From assembly GCA_964624585.1 (NCBI GenBank), contig CAZUXE010000009.1, positions 1-64,000 of the forward strand: a DNA stretch of 64,000 bases, read 5' to 3'. Both the position numbers and the translations under genes were made by a program. Below, in pieces: positions 1 to 7,218 of this stretch. The stretch comes from CAZUXE01 sp964624585 (GTDB lineage: Bacteria; Hydrothermota; Tepidihabitantia; B3-TA06). Below the pieces are notes generated by a model, which made no database searches, was not told the origin of the DNA, and saw nothing but the letters and a program-made list of their open reading frames with translations. The number at the start of each line of letters is the position of its first letter. Position 1 is the first letter of the stretch.

Positions 1-512
1 GCCCGTTCGTGATACTCCAGTGCCTTGCGTGGCTCCCCAAGGGTTTGGTACACAATGCCGATGTTGCCAAGCCCTATAGCAAGGGCTTTATTGAGCTTTG
101 CTTCCCCGGCGATGCGAATCATCTCTTTGAAGGTTTCCTCGGCATCACGGGTAGCTCCACTCTTGTATTGGCTCAGGCCGATAAGGTTTAGTATGGCGCA
201 GCGTTCGCTGTCATCTGTGGCAAGGGGGTATGCTTCCTTGAATTTCTCGATAGCTTCATCGTGTTTGTACTCGCGCAAGGCGCGGAAGGCGTCGCGTAGT
301 AGACGTACTTTCCTCGGTTTTGTCACTTCAGGTAGACCATCAATATAGACAGATGTACCTTTTGCTTTTTCTTCCTGTATGACTTCTCTAATTACTTCCT
401 TAAGCTCTTTCCGATCCCTTTTCCTGCGGATGATAGTCCAGATCAACCAAAGAAACGAGAGGATAGTGGTGACCGACGCCACACTACCTACGACTATCCA
501 GAAAGGAACCAT
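1..512 (-). CDS. membrane-anchored TPR protein, N-terminal part (cut by window edge)
   Basis: The reading frame opens with ATG at 510-512 and stays open to base 1, giving 170 residues of an incomplete protein. Residues 3-28 form one hydrophobic helix (WIVVGSVASVTTILSFLWLIW), followed by a basic stop-transfer stretch (RRKRDRKE). A charged linker follows, then from about residue 65 tetratricopeptide-type helical repeats; the last visible one reads GLGNIGIVYQTLGEPRKALE. A purine-rich site (AGAGGG) precedes the ATG. It is probably a cytoplasmic-facing scaffold anchored by its N-terminus. The family is broad and no specific function can be given. The unusual hairpin element at 540-630 lies in its leader. 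Confidence 0.75.
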   Translation of the reverse strand, partial: MVPFWIVVGSVASVTTILSFLWLIWTIIRRKRDRKELKEVIREVIQEEKAKGTSVYIDGLPEVTKPRKVRLLRDAFRALREYKHDEAIEKFKEAYPLATDDSERCAILNLIGLSQYKSGATRDAEETFKEMIRIAGEAKLNKALAIGLGNIGIVYQTLGEPRKALEYHER

Positions 513-539
513 CAAACCCTCTTACCGTTTAGGGGTTAT

Positions 540-630
540 GGAGTGCAACAAGCGACTTGTTGCGTAAGACTTGAAGAGTCTTTTAGAAGTTCCCGACGGA
601 ACTTCAGCAATGACACGGTCATTGCACTCC
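540..630. repeat. four consecutive perfect hairpins enclosed by a terminal inverted repeat
   Basis: Four perfect stem-loops stand in a row: 545-563 (8 bp, 3-nt loop), 566-582 (6 bp, 5-nt loop), 586-605 (8 bp, 4-nt loop) and 607-625 (8 bp, 3-nt loop). They are enclosed by GGAGT (540-544) and ACTCC (626-630). That outer pairing can be extended to 9 bp (540-548 with 622-630) if hairpins 1 and 4 open. As RNA this is a cloverleaf-like closed domain. On the minus strand it would lie in the 5' leader of the TPR gene. No reading frame fits it. I saw no second copy in the window. Confidence 0.75.
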
Positions 631-741
631 AAATTAACTGCCAGGCTGTCAATTAACGTATCGGGATGTGTTACAGGTATCATATAGCCCTCATGGCTTA
701 ATAATACCCTTTTACGTTAGTTTTGTCAAGCGAACTTGGAG

Positions 742-1383
742 TTACGTTCCTTTGATCGCTTTTACAAGCGCGGCGTAGTCTGTGGAATGGAAAAGAGCCG
801 AGCCAACTATCAGGATGTCAGCGCCTGCATCGCGCACCGCTGGAGCCGTATTAGGGTTCAAACCGCCATCAACCGCTATTGGCAGGTTAAGCTTCTGACG
901 CTGAATTTCACGTTTCAAGGTATCTATGCGAAACAGGGTTTCAGGAATAAACTTCTGTCCGCCAAACCCCGGATAAACACTCATCAAAAGCACCTGCGAA
1001 AGTTGGGGCAATATGGGGTAGACACTTTCAAGCATGGTATCAGGATTTAAGGTTACGCCTATGGGTTTACCTATTTTGAGAAGATTAGGCAAGGTGTCTT
1101 TATCTGCAACTTCAATATGGTAGAGTATTTCATCTGCACCGGTTTCTGCAAATCTGGGAGCGTATTTGCAAGGGTCGATAATCATCAAATGCGCACGCAA
1201 AGGTAGAGGGGTTAAGTTTCGTATGTGTTTTGTTACCGGCGGGCCAAAGCTGATATTGGGAACAAAATGACCGTCCATTACATCCAAGTGAAAAGCGTCA
1301 ACACCTGCCGCCTCAGCCGCGGCTATCTCTTCTGCAAGGCGCGCAAAATCGCAATTTAGAATAGAAGCAGAAAACTGAACCAT
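742..1383 (-). CDS. rpe: ribulose-phosphate 3-epimerase
   Basis: This TIM-barrel enzyme interconverts ribulose 5-phosphate and xylulose 5-phosphate in the pentose phosphate pathway. Its 213 residues match the family's usual length. Visible signatures are the N-terminal SASIL, HLDVMDGHFVPN carrying metal-binding His and catalytic Asp, the HLMI strand, PGFGGQKF, and the phosphate-binding VDGG near residue 172. The residue before PGFGGQ is Tyr where Asn is usual. The ATG has GGAAGG upstream. It is the last gene of the PASTA-rpe group; an rpe next to PASTA proteins echoes the serine/threonine kinase-rsgA-rpe cluster of other bacteria. Confidence 0.95.
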   Translation of the reverse strand: MVQFSASILNCDFARLAEEIAAAEAAGVDAFHLDVMDGHFVPNISFGPPVTKHIRNLTPLPLRAHLMIIDPCKYAPRFAETGADEILYHIEVADKDTLPNLLKIGKPIGVTLNPDTMLESVYPILPQLSQVLLMSVYPGFGGQKFIPETLFRIDTLKREIQRQKLNLPIAVDGGLNPNTAPAVRDAGADILIVGSALFHSTDYAALVKAIKGT

Positions 1384-1435
1384 TATACCTTCCTGTAGCT
1401 ATTTGCTTAACTTAGATTGAACTAGGGTAAAGAAC

Positions 1436-2191
1436 TCAGGGTTCTTTGCCAACGGTAACGTGGATGCTGTCGCCTGCTCCAAGCAGAACACCTGCGTCTG
1501 GCGATTGCAGAACAACAATACCGCCCTTACCTTCAATAGGCATATAGCGTAGCACGGAAACAAAAAGCGAATCGGCCTCAGCCTTTTCCTTGGCTTTCTC
1601 CAAAGTGATGTCTATAAGATTGGGTGCGGGTATGGTTTTCCCAACCGCACCAGCTGATAGGTAAAGCCGAAGTTTTGTTCCAGGTTCCACTCTTATTTCA
1701 GGATCAGGTTTTTGAGCAACTATTCGACCAGCAGGAACAGTATCGTTTTCAACAGTATCAATAGAAGCTATCTCAAAACCCTGTCTTGCTGATAAAATTT
1801 CAGCCTGATCAAGCGTTAAACGAAGCAAATAAGGCACCCGCTTTTTTTCAGGGCCGGAAGAGATAACCAAGCGTACCAGTCTGCCCTTTTTGACCATGGC
1901 TCCTGAACGCGGTTTTTGTTCAATAACCGTCCCTTCTTCGTAGAGAGTATCAGGACGGGTTTCATCACCTGCTGCATTGAAACCTTGTTCTTGAAGGATA
2001 CCTACGGCATCCTCAAGGGTAAGGCCCACAACCTCAGGTACCTTAACTTCTTGTCCCTTGCCAACAATAAGAGGCATTACTATGAAGTTGCCTATAAGCA
2101 AACCTATAGTCCCAAACACTGCAAGCCCCAAAAGAATTATTCCAATAAGGGCAAGGGTTTTTAAGGGCGACCTCTTGCGTTTTTCTTTCAT
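1436..2191 (-). CDS. membrane-anchored PASTA-domain protein (second of a tandem pair)
   Basis: The protein has 251 residues. A basic N-terminus (MKEKRKRSPLK) is followed by a transmembrane helix at about 12-40, and then three PASTA domains at roughly 45-112, 113-182 and 183-251. Each carries the typical pattern of a VP.L..L...A strand followed by a QxPxxG turn (for example EQKPRSGAMVKKG and LQSPDAG). PASTA domains bind muropeptides or act as spacers in penicillin-binding proteins and serine/threonine kinases, but no catalytic domain is attached here. The start codon overlaps the stop of the preceding PASTA gene in ATGA. It is probably a periplasmic peptidoglycan-binding protein; the exact role is unknown. 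Confidence 0.85.
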   Translation of the reverse strand: MKEKRKRSPLKTLALIGIILLGLAVFGTIGLLIGNFIVMPLIVGKGQEVKVPEVVGLTLEDAVGILQEQGFNAAGDETRPDTLYEEGTVIEQKPRSGAMVKKGRLVRLVISSGPEKKRVPYLLRLTLDQAEILSARQGFEIASIDTVENDTVPAGRIVAQKPDPEIRVEPGTKLRLYLSAGAVGKTIPAPNLIDITLEKAKEKAEADSLFVSVLRYMPIEGKGGIVVLQSPDAGVLLGAGDSIHVTVGKEP

Positions 2192-2928
2192 TTAAGCACC
2201 GATGCCACCACCAAGTCAATCGCTGAACCGGCAGGAGCCATGCTTCCTTTAGCCGGTGTTTGCTTCATGACTGTGTTCTGATAATATTCGCTTGAAACCT
2301 GATATTTCACTTTGCCAAGTTCGAACCCGTTCTCTTTGAGTATCCTTTTTACCTGTGAGAGCCTTTTTCCTGTAAGTTTCGGCACTTCTACCAAATCTGG
2401 CCCAAGACTTACCGTAAGGGTTACTTTAGAGCCTTTTTCCACATCTGTTCCTGCAGCAGGGTTGGTTTCAACTATCAAATCTTCAGCAAGGGTATCGTTT
2501 TTAGAAACCACGTCTTCTACAAACAAGCCAGCGGCCTGAAGCATATCAGAGGCTTTTAGTAAGTTCACGCCTGTTAAATTGGGGACATTCACCATTGGAC
2601 GCCCCCTGCTTAAGACAACCTTAACTACCTGTCCGGGCTTAACTGGCTCACCGGTTTTAGGTTTGTGAGAAAGTATTACACCTTCTTCTTTATCGCTTGC
2701 CTTTTCATCAACCGGAAGGATTACGAATTTATACTTAGATGAAAAGGTTTCCGCTTTCTGAACGTTCATTCCGATAAGGTTTGGCATTGGTATAGTGCGC
2801 TGCGCCAGAAAAACAGGGATGTTTAATCCAATTGTTACCAACGCTGAAACTAAAAGCGCAACACCTGCCGAGGTTAGAATAATTGTCCAGATACTTGAGT
2901 TTTCTTTATTATGACTATGTTCATTCAT
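2188..2928 (-). CDS. membrane-anchored PASTA-domain protein (first of a tandem pair)
   Basis: The 246 residues contain a short polar N-terminus, a transmembrane helix at about 15-40 and three PASTA domains at about 45-112, 113-180 and 181-246. Examples are SHKPKTGEPVKPG, ETNPAAGTDVEKG and KQTPAKGSMAPAG. Its architecture matches the downstream gene, so the two probably arose by duplication. No kinase domain lies on the cytoplasmic side, which is only about 14 residues long. It is translationally coupled to the next gene by a 4-nt overlap and follows the lipoprotein gene by 15 nt. The likely location is the inner membrane with the PASTA part in the periplasm. Confidence 0.85.
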   Translation of the reverse strand: MNEHSHNKENSSIWTIILTSAGVALLVSALVTIGLNIPVFLAQRTIPMPNLIGMNVQKAETFSSKYKFVILPVDEKASDKEEGVILSHKPKTGEPVKPGQVVKVVLSRGRPMVNVPNLTGVNLLKASDMLQAAGLFVEDVVSKNDTLAEDLIVETNPAAGTDVEKGSKVTLTVSLGPDLVEVPKLTGKRLSQVKRILKENGFELGKVKYQVSSEYYQNTVMKQTPAKGSMAPAGSAIDLVVASVLK

Positions 2929-2943
2929 ATTTCGGCCCTCCAG

Positions 2944-3690
2944 TTAGTCTTCTTTTTCTTTCCAATCACCTGTTGTAAAAACTCTATACGCACATACGGT
3001 TCTTGCGACAGGTGCGGATGTGTCGGATACTTTAATTTCAAATACATAATTTTCTCTTGGAAATAGTTTTTCTTTTTTTACCCGCACAAATAAATCTTTA
3101 TTAAGGTCTCTAACGGATACCTTTTTCTTGAGGATTAATTTTCCGGCGGGAACGGGAACCAATTCCTCAAGCAACATAAGTTTAGCATCACAATTAGCAC
3201 TGCATTTACTTGGCTTCCAGCTAAGAACAAAGCCCTTATCTACTGGTGATATAGTATCGGCTATATCAAAACTAATCCCCTTAAGCGCTGTAAACGCAAA
3301 ACTGTCAATACCATAGAGACGACCATCTTTCATAAGCAAAGAAAGACGATATCTAAAAGTATCATTAACAGCTTTTTGCATAACTTCAGGATCTCTAAAG
3401 CTCATTTCTTTTGCGACAGGACTTATGGTATCTATTACCAAATAACGTCCACTGAGAAATTTTTCAACTATAACTGATGCACCATCTATTTCAGGCAATC
3501 CCTTCCAGCTAAAGTTAACTGTAACATAAGCGCTATCTGAACCTTGGTTAAGAGAAACACTTTTTGTAACAACTTCTCCACCAACAAGCTTAACGCTATA
3601 ATGAGGTTCATCAACCTTATCGCAGCCGGATGTTATAAGTAACACTCCTCCTGCCGCCAGCAGAAAAAAAGCTATAAGATATCGAGTCAT
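2944..3690 (-). CDS. putative lipoprotein, unknown function
   Basis: The protein has 248 residues from the ATG at 3688-3690, which has AGGAGG six bases upstream; a TTG one codon earlier fits worse. The N-terminus is a lipoprotein signal, with a hydrophobic core and the lipobox ITSGC, so the mature protein starts at about Cys23. The rest is beta-rich and looks like fibronectin- or Ig-like strands (VTVNFSWKGLPEIDGASV, FVLSWKPS). No catalytic motif is visible. It has its own promoter at 3718-3746 and heads the lipoprotein-PASTA-PASTA-rpe group, which hints at a cell-wall or envelope role. I do not recognise the family. Confidence 0.7.
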   Translation of the reverse strand: MTRYLIAFFLLAAGGVLLITSGCDKVDEPHYSVKLVGGEVVTKSVSLNQGSDSAYVTVNFSWKGLPEIDGASVIVEKFLSGRYLVIDTISPVAKEMSFRDPEVMQKAVNDTFRYRLSLLMKDGRLYGIDSFAFTALKGISFDIADTISPVDKGFVLSWKPSKCSANCDAKLMLLEELVPVPAGKLILKKKVSVRDLNKDLFVRVKKEKLFPRENYVFEIKVSDTSAPVARTVCAYRVFTTGDWKEKED

Positions 3691-3717
3691 CAATATCCTC
3701 CTTAGTGCTAATAGATA

Positions 3718-3746
3718 ATCTTACCTGTATTTATGCTATATGTCAA
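3718..3746 (-). promoter_or_regulatory. sigma-70 type promoter of the lipoprotein-PASTA-rpe group
   Basis: On the minus strand TTGACA (3746-3741) is followed by 17 bp and TAAGAT (3723-3718). The -35 and spacer overlap or abut the end of the yggU-like gene, so this is an internal promoter after the lipid A operon. The transcript would start about 20 nt before the AGGAGG of the lipoprotein gene. Confidence 0.6.
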
Positions 3747-3957
3747 GTGAAAAAACTTTATTACGGGAATGTTCGCCTCTAAGGATTTTTATTCTATTTG
3801 TGGGAATATTGAGGTGTTTTGCCAATAGTTTAATTACTTCTTTGTTTGCCTTACCCTTTTCAGGTGGAGAATGAACCCATACTTTATACGAATCCTTGCT
3901 TTCTTCTGCAACCTTCTGTCGTGACGACTTTGGTATAACCTTAACTGTTATCTCCAT
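3736..3957 (-). CDS. DUF167 / YggU family protein
   Basis: This 73-residue protein shows the family's whole pattern: the N-terminal strand ITVKVIPKSSRQKV, then KVWVHSPPEKGKANKEVIKLLAKHL, then the closing IKILRGEHSRNKVFSL. YggU proteins are small alpha/beta folds of unknown function, widespread in bacteria. The length is slightly below the usual 90-100 residues, but both conserved blocks (PPxKGKAN and the G-x-x-S-R-x-K segment) are complete. The gene follows lpxA after about 98 bp and probably ends the lipid A transcript. Confidence 0.85.
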   Translation of the reverse strand: MEITVKVIPKSSRQKVAEESKDSYKVWVHSPPEKGKANKEVIKLLAKHLNIPTNRIKILRGEHSRNKVFSLDI

Positions 3958-4055
3958 ATTATATTATGATTTGCGCATTTTCAGACGCTTATTGAATTGG
4001 TTTACCTTAAAGGTAAGGGATAAAGGTGAAAATCTGAAAAGCTTAAGAGAGCGTT

Positions 4056-4847
4056 TCATTGAGTTAAGGTGGTTTTTTTACGAATACCGCGTGCGCTTTT
4101 GTTTATAAAACTTGTAAACTCAAGGGTTAAAGGTGAAGCCGCTTCATCAGGACTAAGGGAGGCTAAGGCATCGGCAATACAGCGGTTATCACGATAGGCT
4201 AAGCGGTAAATTTTATCAATTAAGGCCTGTTCGATTGGGGAGAATCCTGCCCGCTTCAAACCCACTTTGTTAATTCCGGCAACAAGGAATGGATGACCTG
4301 AACCTAGGAGATAAGGCGGTAAATCTTGACTAAGATAGGAATGCGCCCCAAGCATTGCTAGTTTACCGATGCGTACAAATTGATGCACTCCGCTAAGTCC
4401 TCCTATAAACGCAGCTTCGTCAACATGCACATGACCAGCTAACTGCGTTGCATTGGCTACTGTAACTTTATTGCCTATACGGCAGTTATGTGAAATATGC
4501 ACGTATGCCATAATGTAGGCTGAGTTGCCTATAATTGTTACTTCACCTTCACCTGTTGCGCGATGGACGGTTGCAAACTCTCGTAAGGTTACGTTATTTC
4601 CAATACTTACACCGCTTTGCTCTCCTTGAAAATTACTGTCTTGCGGTTCTCCTCCTAGTACAGCATATTCCCCTATAAAACAATTCTTGCCTATGTTTAC
4701 CTGCGACTTTATTATACAATGAGGCATAAGCTTCGTACCTTCACCAATTACAACATTAGCTTCCACAACGGCATAGGAACCAATCTCTACATTGTTGGCG
4801 ATCTGCGATTGGGGCGAAACTACAGCTGTAGGATGTATATTAGACAA
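4056..4847 (-). CDS. lpxA: UDP-N-acetylglucosamine acyltransferase
   Basis: LpxA carries out the first step of lipid A synthesis, transfer of a hydroxyacyl chain from ACP to UDP-GlcNAc in the cytoplasm. The 263 residues match the family. The N-terminal two thirds are left-handed beta-helix hexapeptide repeats (for example IGSYAVVEANVVIGEG). VHRAT near residue 95 and YVHISHNCRIGN near 115-126 hold the substrate and catalytic His positions, and HQFVRIG follows. The C-terminal part is the helical LpxA domain (LKRAGFSPIEQALIDKIYRLAY). The start is TTG, with AAGGAAAG upstream. It follows fabZ by about 100 bp. Confidence 0.95.
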   Translation of the reverse strand: MSNIHPTAVVSPQSQIANNVEIGSYAVVEANVVIGEGTKLMPHCIIKSQVNIGKNCFIGEYAVLGGEPQDSNFQGEQSGVSIGNNVTLREFATVHRATGEGEVTIIGNSAYIMAYVHISHNCRIGNKVTVANATQLAGHVHVDEAAFIGGLSGVHQFVRIGKLAMLGAHSYLSQDLPPYLLGSGHPFLVAGINKVGLKRAGFSPIEQALIDKIYRLAYRDNRCIADALASLSPDEAASPLTLEFTSFINKSARGIRKKTTLTQ

Positions 4848-4949
4848 TGGGCACTTTCCTTGATAGATTGATGAACAATACTATTCTATCCTTAGTGTCT
4901 TGTTTCTAAAAAAAAGACGAGGGATATAACATTAAAGCGTACCTTAAAT

Positions 4950-5405
4950 TCAATTTGTTTCGTTGTTTGGAAATAATCCGACAAGAAGAGTAGCGGTAGC
5001 TACAACTTCACCTTCAACCATTGCTTCAACTTCCATTTTCGCTTGTTCGGTTGAAGTGGAGTTTCTGTGGAAAGTCATTTTAGCGTGCATTTCCAGTTTA
5101 TCACCCGGACGAACCCCACGACGAAAACGAACCTTGTCTACGCCCATAAAAAACATATTTCGTTTTTCAACTTCTTCACGATTACCTACTATAATAATTC
5201 CTGAAAGTTGAGCCATTGCCTCAATAATCAATACCCCTGGCATTACCGGGTATTGAGGGAAATGTCCCTGGAAGAATGGTTCGTTTACAGTTACATTTTT
5301 ATATCCCCAAACTTCCTTTTCTTCAAGCCTGGTAACCCTGTCTATCATCAAGAAGGGATAACGATGATGAATCTTGGAGCGAATCCAATCTATGTCGTAA
5401 TTCAT
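4950..5405 (-). CDS. fabZ: 3-hydroxyacyl-ACP dehydratase FabZ
   Basis: FabZ dehydrates 3-hydroxyacyl-ACP in fatty acid synthesis and shares its substrate with LpxA and LpxD. From the ATG at 5403-5405 the protein has 151 residues, the usual size. That ATG has GGAGAG upstream and gives the family-like start MNYDIDWIRSKIHHRYPFL; an upstream in-frame start at 5471 would add an unlikely basic tail inside lpxC. Catalytic His lies in QGHFPQYPVMPGV and the Glu in LIIEAMAQL. The start overlaps the 3' end of lpxC by 83 nt in another frame. In Bacteroidetes the two are fused as LpxC/FabZ. Confidence 0.95.
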   Translation of the reverse strand: MNYDIDWIRSKIHHRYPFLMIDRVTRLEEKEVWGYKNVTVNEPFFQGHFPQYPVMPGVLIIEAMAQLSGIIIVGNREEVEKRNMFFMGVDKVRFRRGVRPGDKLEMHAKMTFHRNSTSTEQAKMEVEAMVEGEVVATATLLVGLFPNNETN

Positions 5406-6192
5406 ACTCACTCTCCTTACTAATAAGTTTAATGGCTTTGTGCGTTTCGCTGTGTCCCGTTCCGAATGCAATTATACGCACTAAAGGTCGTATGCCTAGT
5501 ACTGCCAAATCGCCAATTAAATCAAGCACTTTGTGGCGAAGCATTTCATTGCGAAAACGGAAAGGATAGGGCAAATTTAATTCCCCGCTTTTTTTTATCT
5601 CAAAGGGATAACGGAAATGTGGAAAACTTCCAGAGGCAAAAGTCCTTGCCGGAGCAATCTCTTCTGCAAATATGTCCTCCAAGTTACTGAACTTCAACAG
5701 CTTAAGCCCTTTGTGCTTGAAAGCGAAAAAGATTGTAAGTTGCTGTGCCGGAGAAATATGCATCCATTTTCCATTATTCATAATAAGTAATGAGTCTTTA
5801 GGTTTCAGATGCCTTCGCTCGGCATTTTGATTAAGTAAGCCAACCCTTTGAATTTGCGTAACATAGGGCAAGGCGCTTCCGTCAAAGAAAGGTAGTTCAT
5901 TGCCATAAACGTCTACAATTGCGTTATCTACACCCATTCCCCAAAGAGCAGAAAGTAAATGTTCTACAAATTTTAACTCATAACCATTGGCAGAAATTAC
6001 TACCCTGTGCAGGCTTACAGTAGCATTATTGGGTTCAAGCGGCAGCACGGTTTTTCTTCCATTTTTGACATATCGGAGTATAATTCCTGTATTCTTTTCA
6101 GCCGGATGTATCTTGACCTTTGTGGAAGTGCCTGTCCATAGGGTATTACCTTCAATACAGAAGGATTTATTAAGGGTTTTTTGACTAAACAT
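5323..6192 (-). CDS. lpxC: UDP-3-O-acyl-N-acetylglucosamine deacetylase
   Basis: LpxC is the zinc-dependent, committed step of lipid A synthesis. The 289-residue protein has the first zinc His in VEHLLSALWGMGVDNA (about residue 76), the FFDGSA loop, and the second metal pair in RHKVLDLIGDLAVLG (HKxxD). The start overlaps the stop of lpxD by 8 nt and the 3' end overlaps fabZ by 83 nt. The last 25 residues or so after GTGHSETHKAIKLI are therefore also fabZ coding sequence in another frame and look like a low-constraint tail. Gene order lpxD-lpxC-fabZ-lpxA is as in Bacteroidetes/Chlorobi relatives. Confidence 0.95.
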   Translation of the reverse strand: MFSQKTLNKSFCIEGNTLWTGTSTKVKIHPAEKNTGIILRYVKNGRKTVLPLEPNNATVSLHRVVISANGYELKFVEHLLSALWGMGVDNAIVDVYGNELPFFDGSALPYVTQIQRVGLLNQNAERRHLKPKDSLLIMNNGKWMHISPAQQLTIFFAFKHKGLKLLKFSNLEDIFAEEIAPARTFASGSFPHFRYPFEIKKSGELNLPYPFRFRNEMLRHKVLDLIGDLAVLGIRPLVRIIAFGTGHSETHKAIKLISKESEYELRHRLDSLQDSSSLSLLDDRQGYQA

Positions 6193-7162
6193 CCTTAAAA
6201 AACCTGGCTTGCGCCTTTAGTGTCTGCCTATGAGGTCGAGCAGGTATACCGGAAATAACGGTTCCTTCAGATATGTCCTTAAATACCGCAGACTTAGCTA
6301 AAACCACCACTCCCTTCCCAAGCGAAATGTGATCTTTTATGCCTACTTGACCAGCAAGAACCACTCCGTCAGCAAGAATTGAGGAACCGGCTATTCCACA
6401 TTGACCGGCAATAAGACAATTTTTGCCAATTTGTACATTATGGGCAATGTGTACCAAGTTATCTATTTTCGTCCCTTTACCTATTCTGGTTTCACCTAAA
6501 ACGCCCCTGTCAATACAAACCCCTGCTCCTATTTCAACATTATCTTCTATAACTACATTACCTAAGTGAGGGATATGGTGATGCTCTCCATGTTCATCAG
6601 TAACGTAACCAAAGCCTTCAGAACCAATTACGGATCCAGCGCCTATTTTTACGTTAGAGCCGATAATACATCCAGCAAGGATGCCTACATTAGGACCTAT
6701 GATGCTGGAATGCCCAATGTGGACATTCGGCCCAATGTAGCTGAAAGGTAATACTTTAACCGATGAATCCAAAAAAGCGGACTTGGCGATATGTATATTT
6801 TTATAAGAATTTTCATTTGAAGATTTATCCAAACATAAGTTATTTGAGGAACAACCACTTGCTTCTTCTGTATCAAGATTGAAAGGAAAATCCTTAAACA
6901 AACAATTCAGAATTTTTACCCAGGCCAAACGGACATTTTTTACAACTATAATGGATTTTGCAGTAGAAGAATGAGGAGCGAGAATCGCTATAACACAGCC
7001 TGCCTTCACAAACTTAAGTTTGGTTTCATCATTACCGTCATAAAAGGTCAAGTCCGTTAACTTAGCTTCGTTTAAGGACTTAACTCCCGTTAGGATAGTA
7101 TCCTTTGCACCAATAAGCTTTCCAGCAAGAAAATCTGCCAATTTTTTGGAGGTAATTTTCAT
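6185..7162 (-). CDS. lpxD: UDP-3-O-(3-hydroxyacyl)glucosamine N-acyltransferase
   Basis: LpxD adds the second hydroxyacyl chain to the lipid A precursor. The 325-residue protein has the N-terminal uridine-binding domain (about 1-110, KSLNEAKLTDLTFYDG), then a long series of hexapeptide repeats forming the beta-helix. The catalytic His lies in LVHIAHNVQIGKNC near residue 235. SGIPARPHRQTLKAQARF at the C-terminus matches the family. Residues 95-130 contain a Ser/Asn-rich insertion between the two domains. The stop overlaps the lpxC start by 8 nt, and the gene follows the Skp-like gene by 56 bp. Confidence 0.95.
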   Translation of the reverse strand: MKITSKKLADFLAGKLIGAKDTILTGVKSLNEAKLTDLTFYDGNDETKLKFVKAGCVIAILAPHSSTAKSIIVVKNVRLAWVKILNCLFKDFPFNLDTEEASGCSSNNLCLDKSSNENSYKNIHIAKSAFLDSSVKVLPFSYIGPNVHIGHSSIIGPNVGILAGCIIGSNVKIGAGSVIGSEGFGYVTDEHGEHHHIPHLGNVVIEDNVEIGAGVCIDRGVLGETRIGKGTKIDNLVHIAHNVQIGKNCLIAGQCGIAGSSILADGVVLAGQVGIKDHISLGKGVVVLAKSAVFKDISEGTVISGIPARPHRQTLKAQARFFKDV

Positions 7163-7218
7163 CTCAGCAGAAAGTATCTGGCTGTTCCAGGAAACTATGC
7201 ATATTCATGTAGGAAGAG

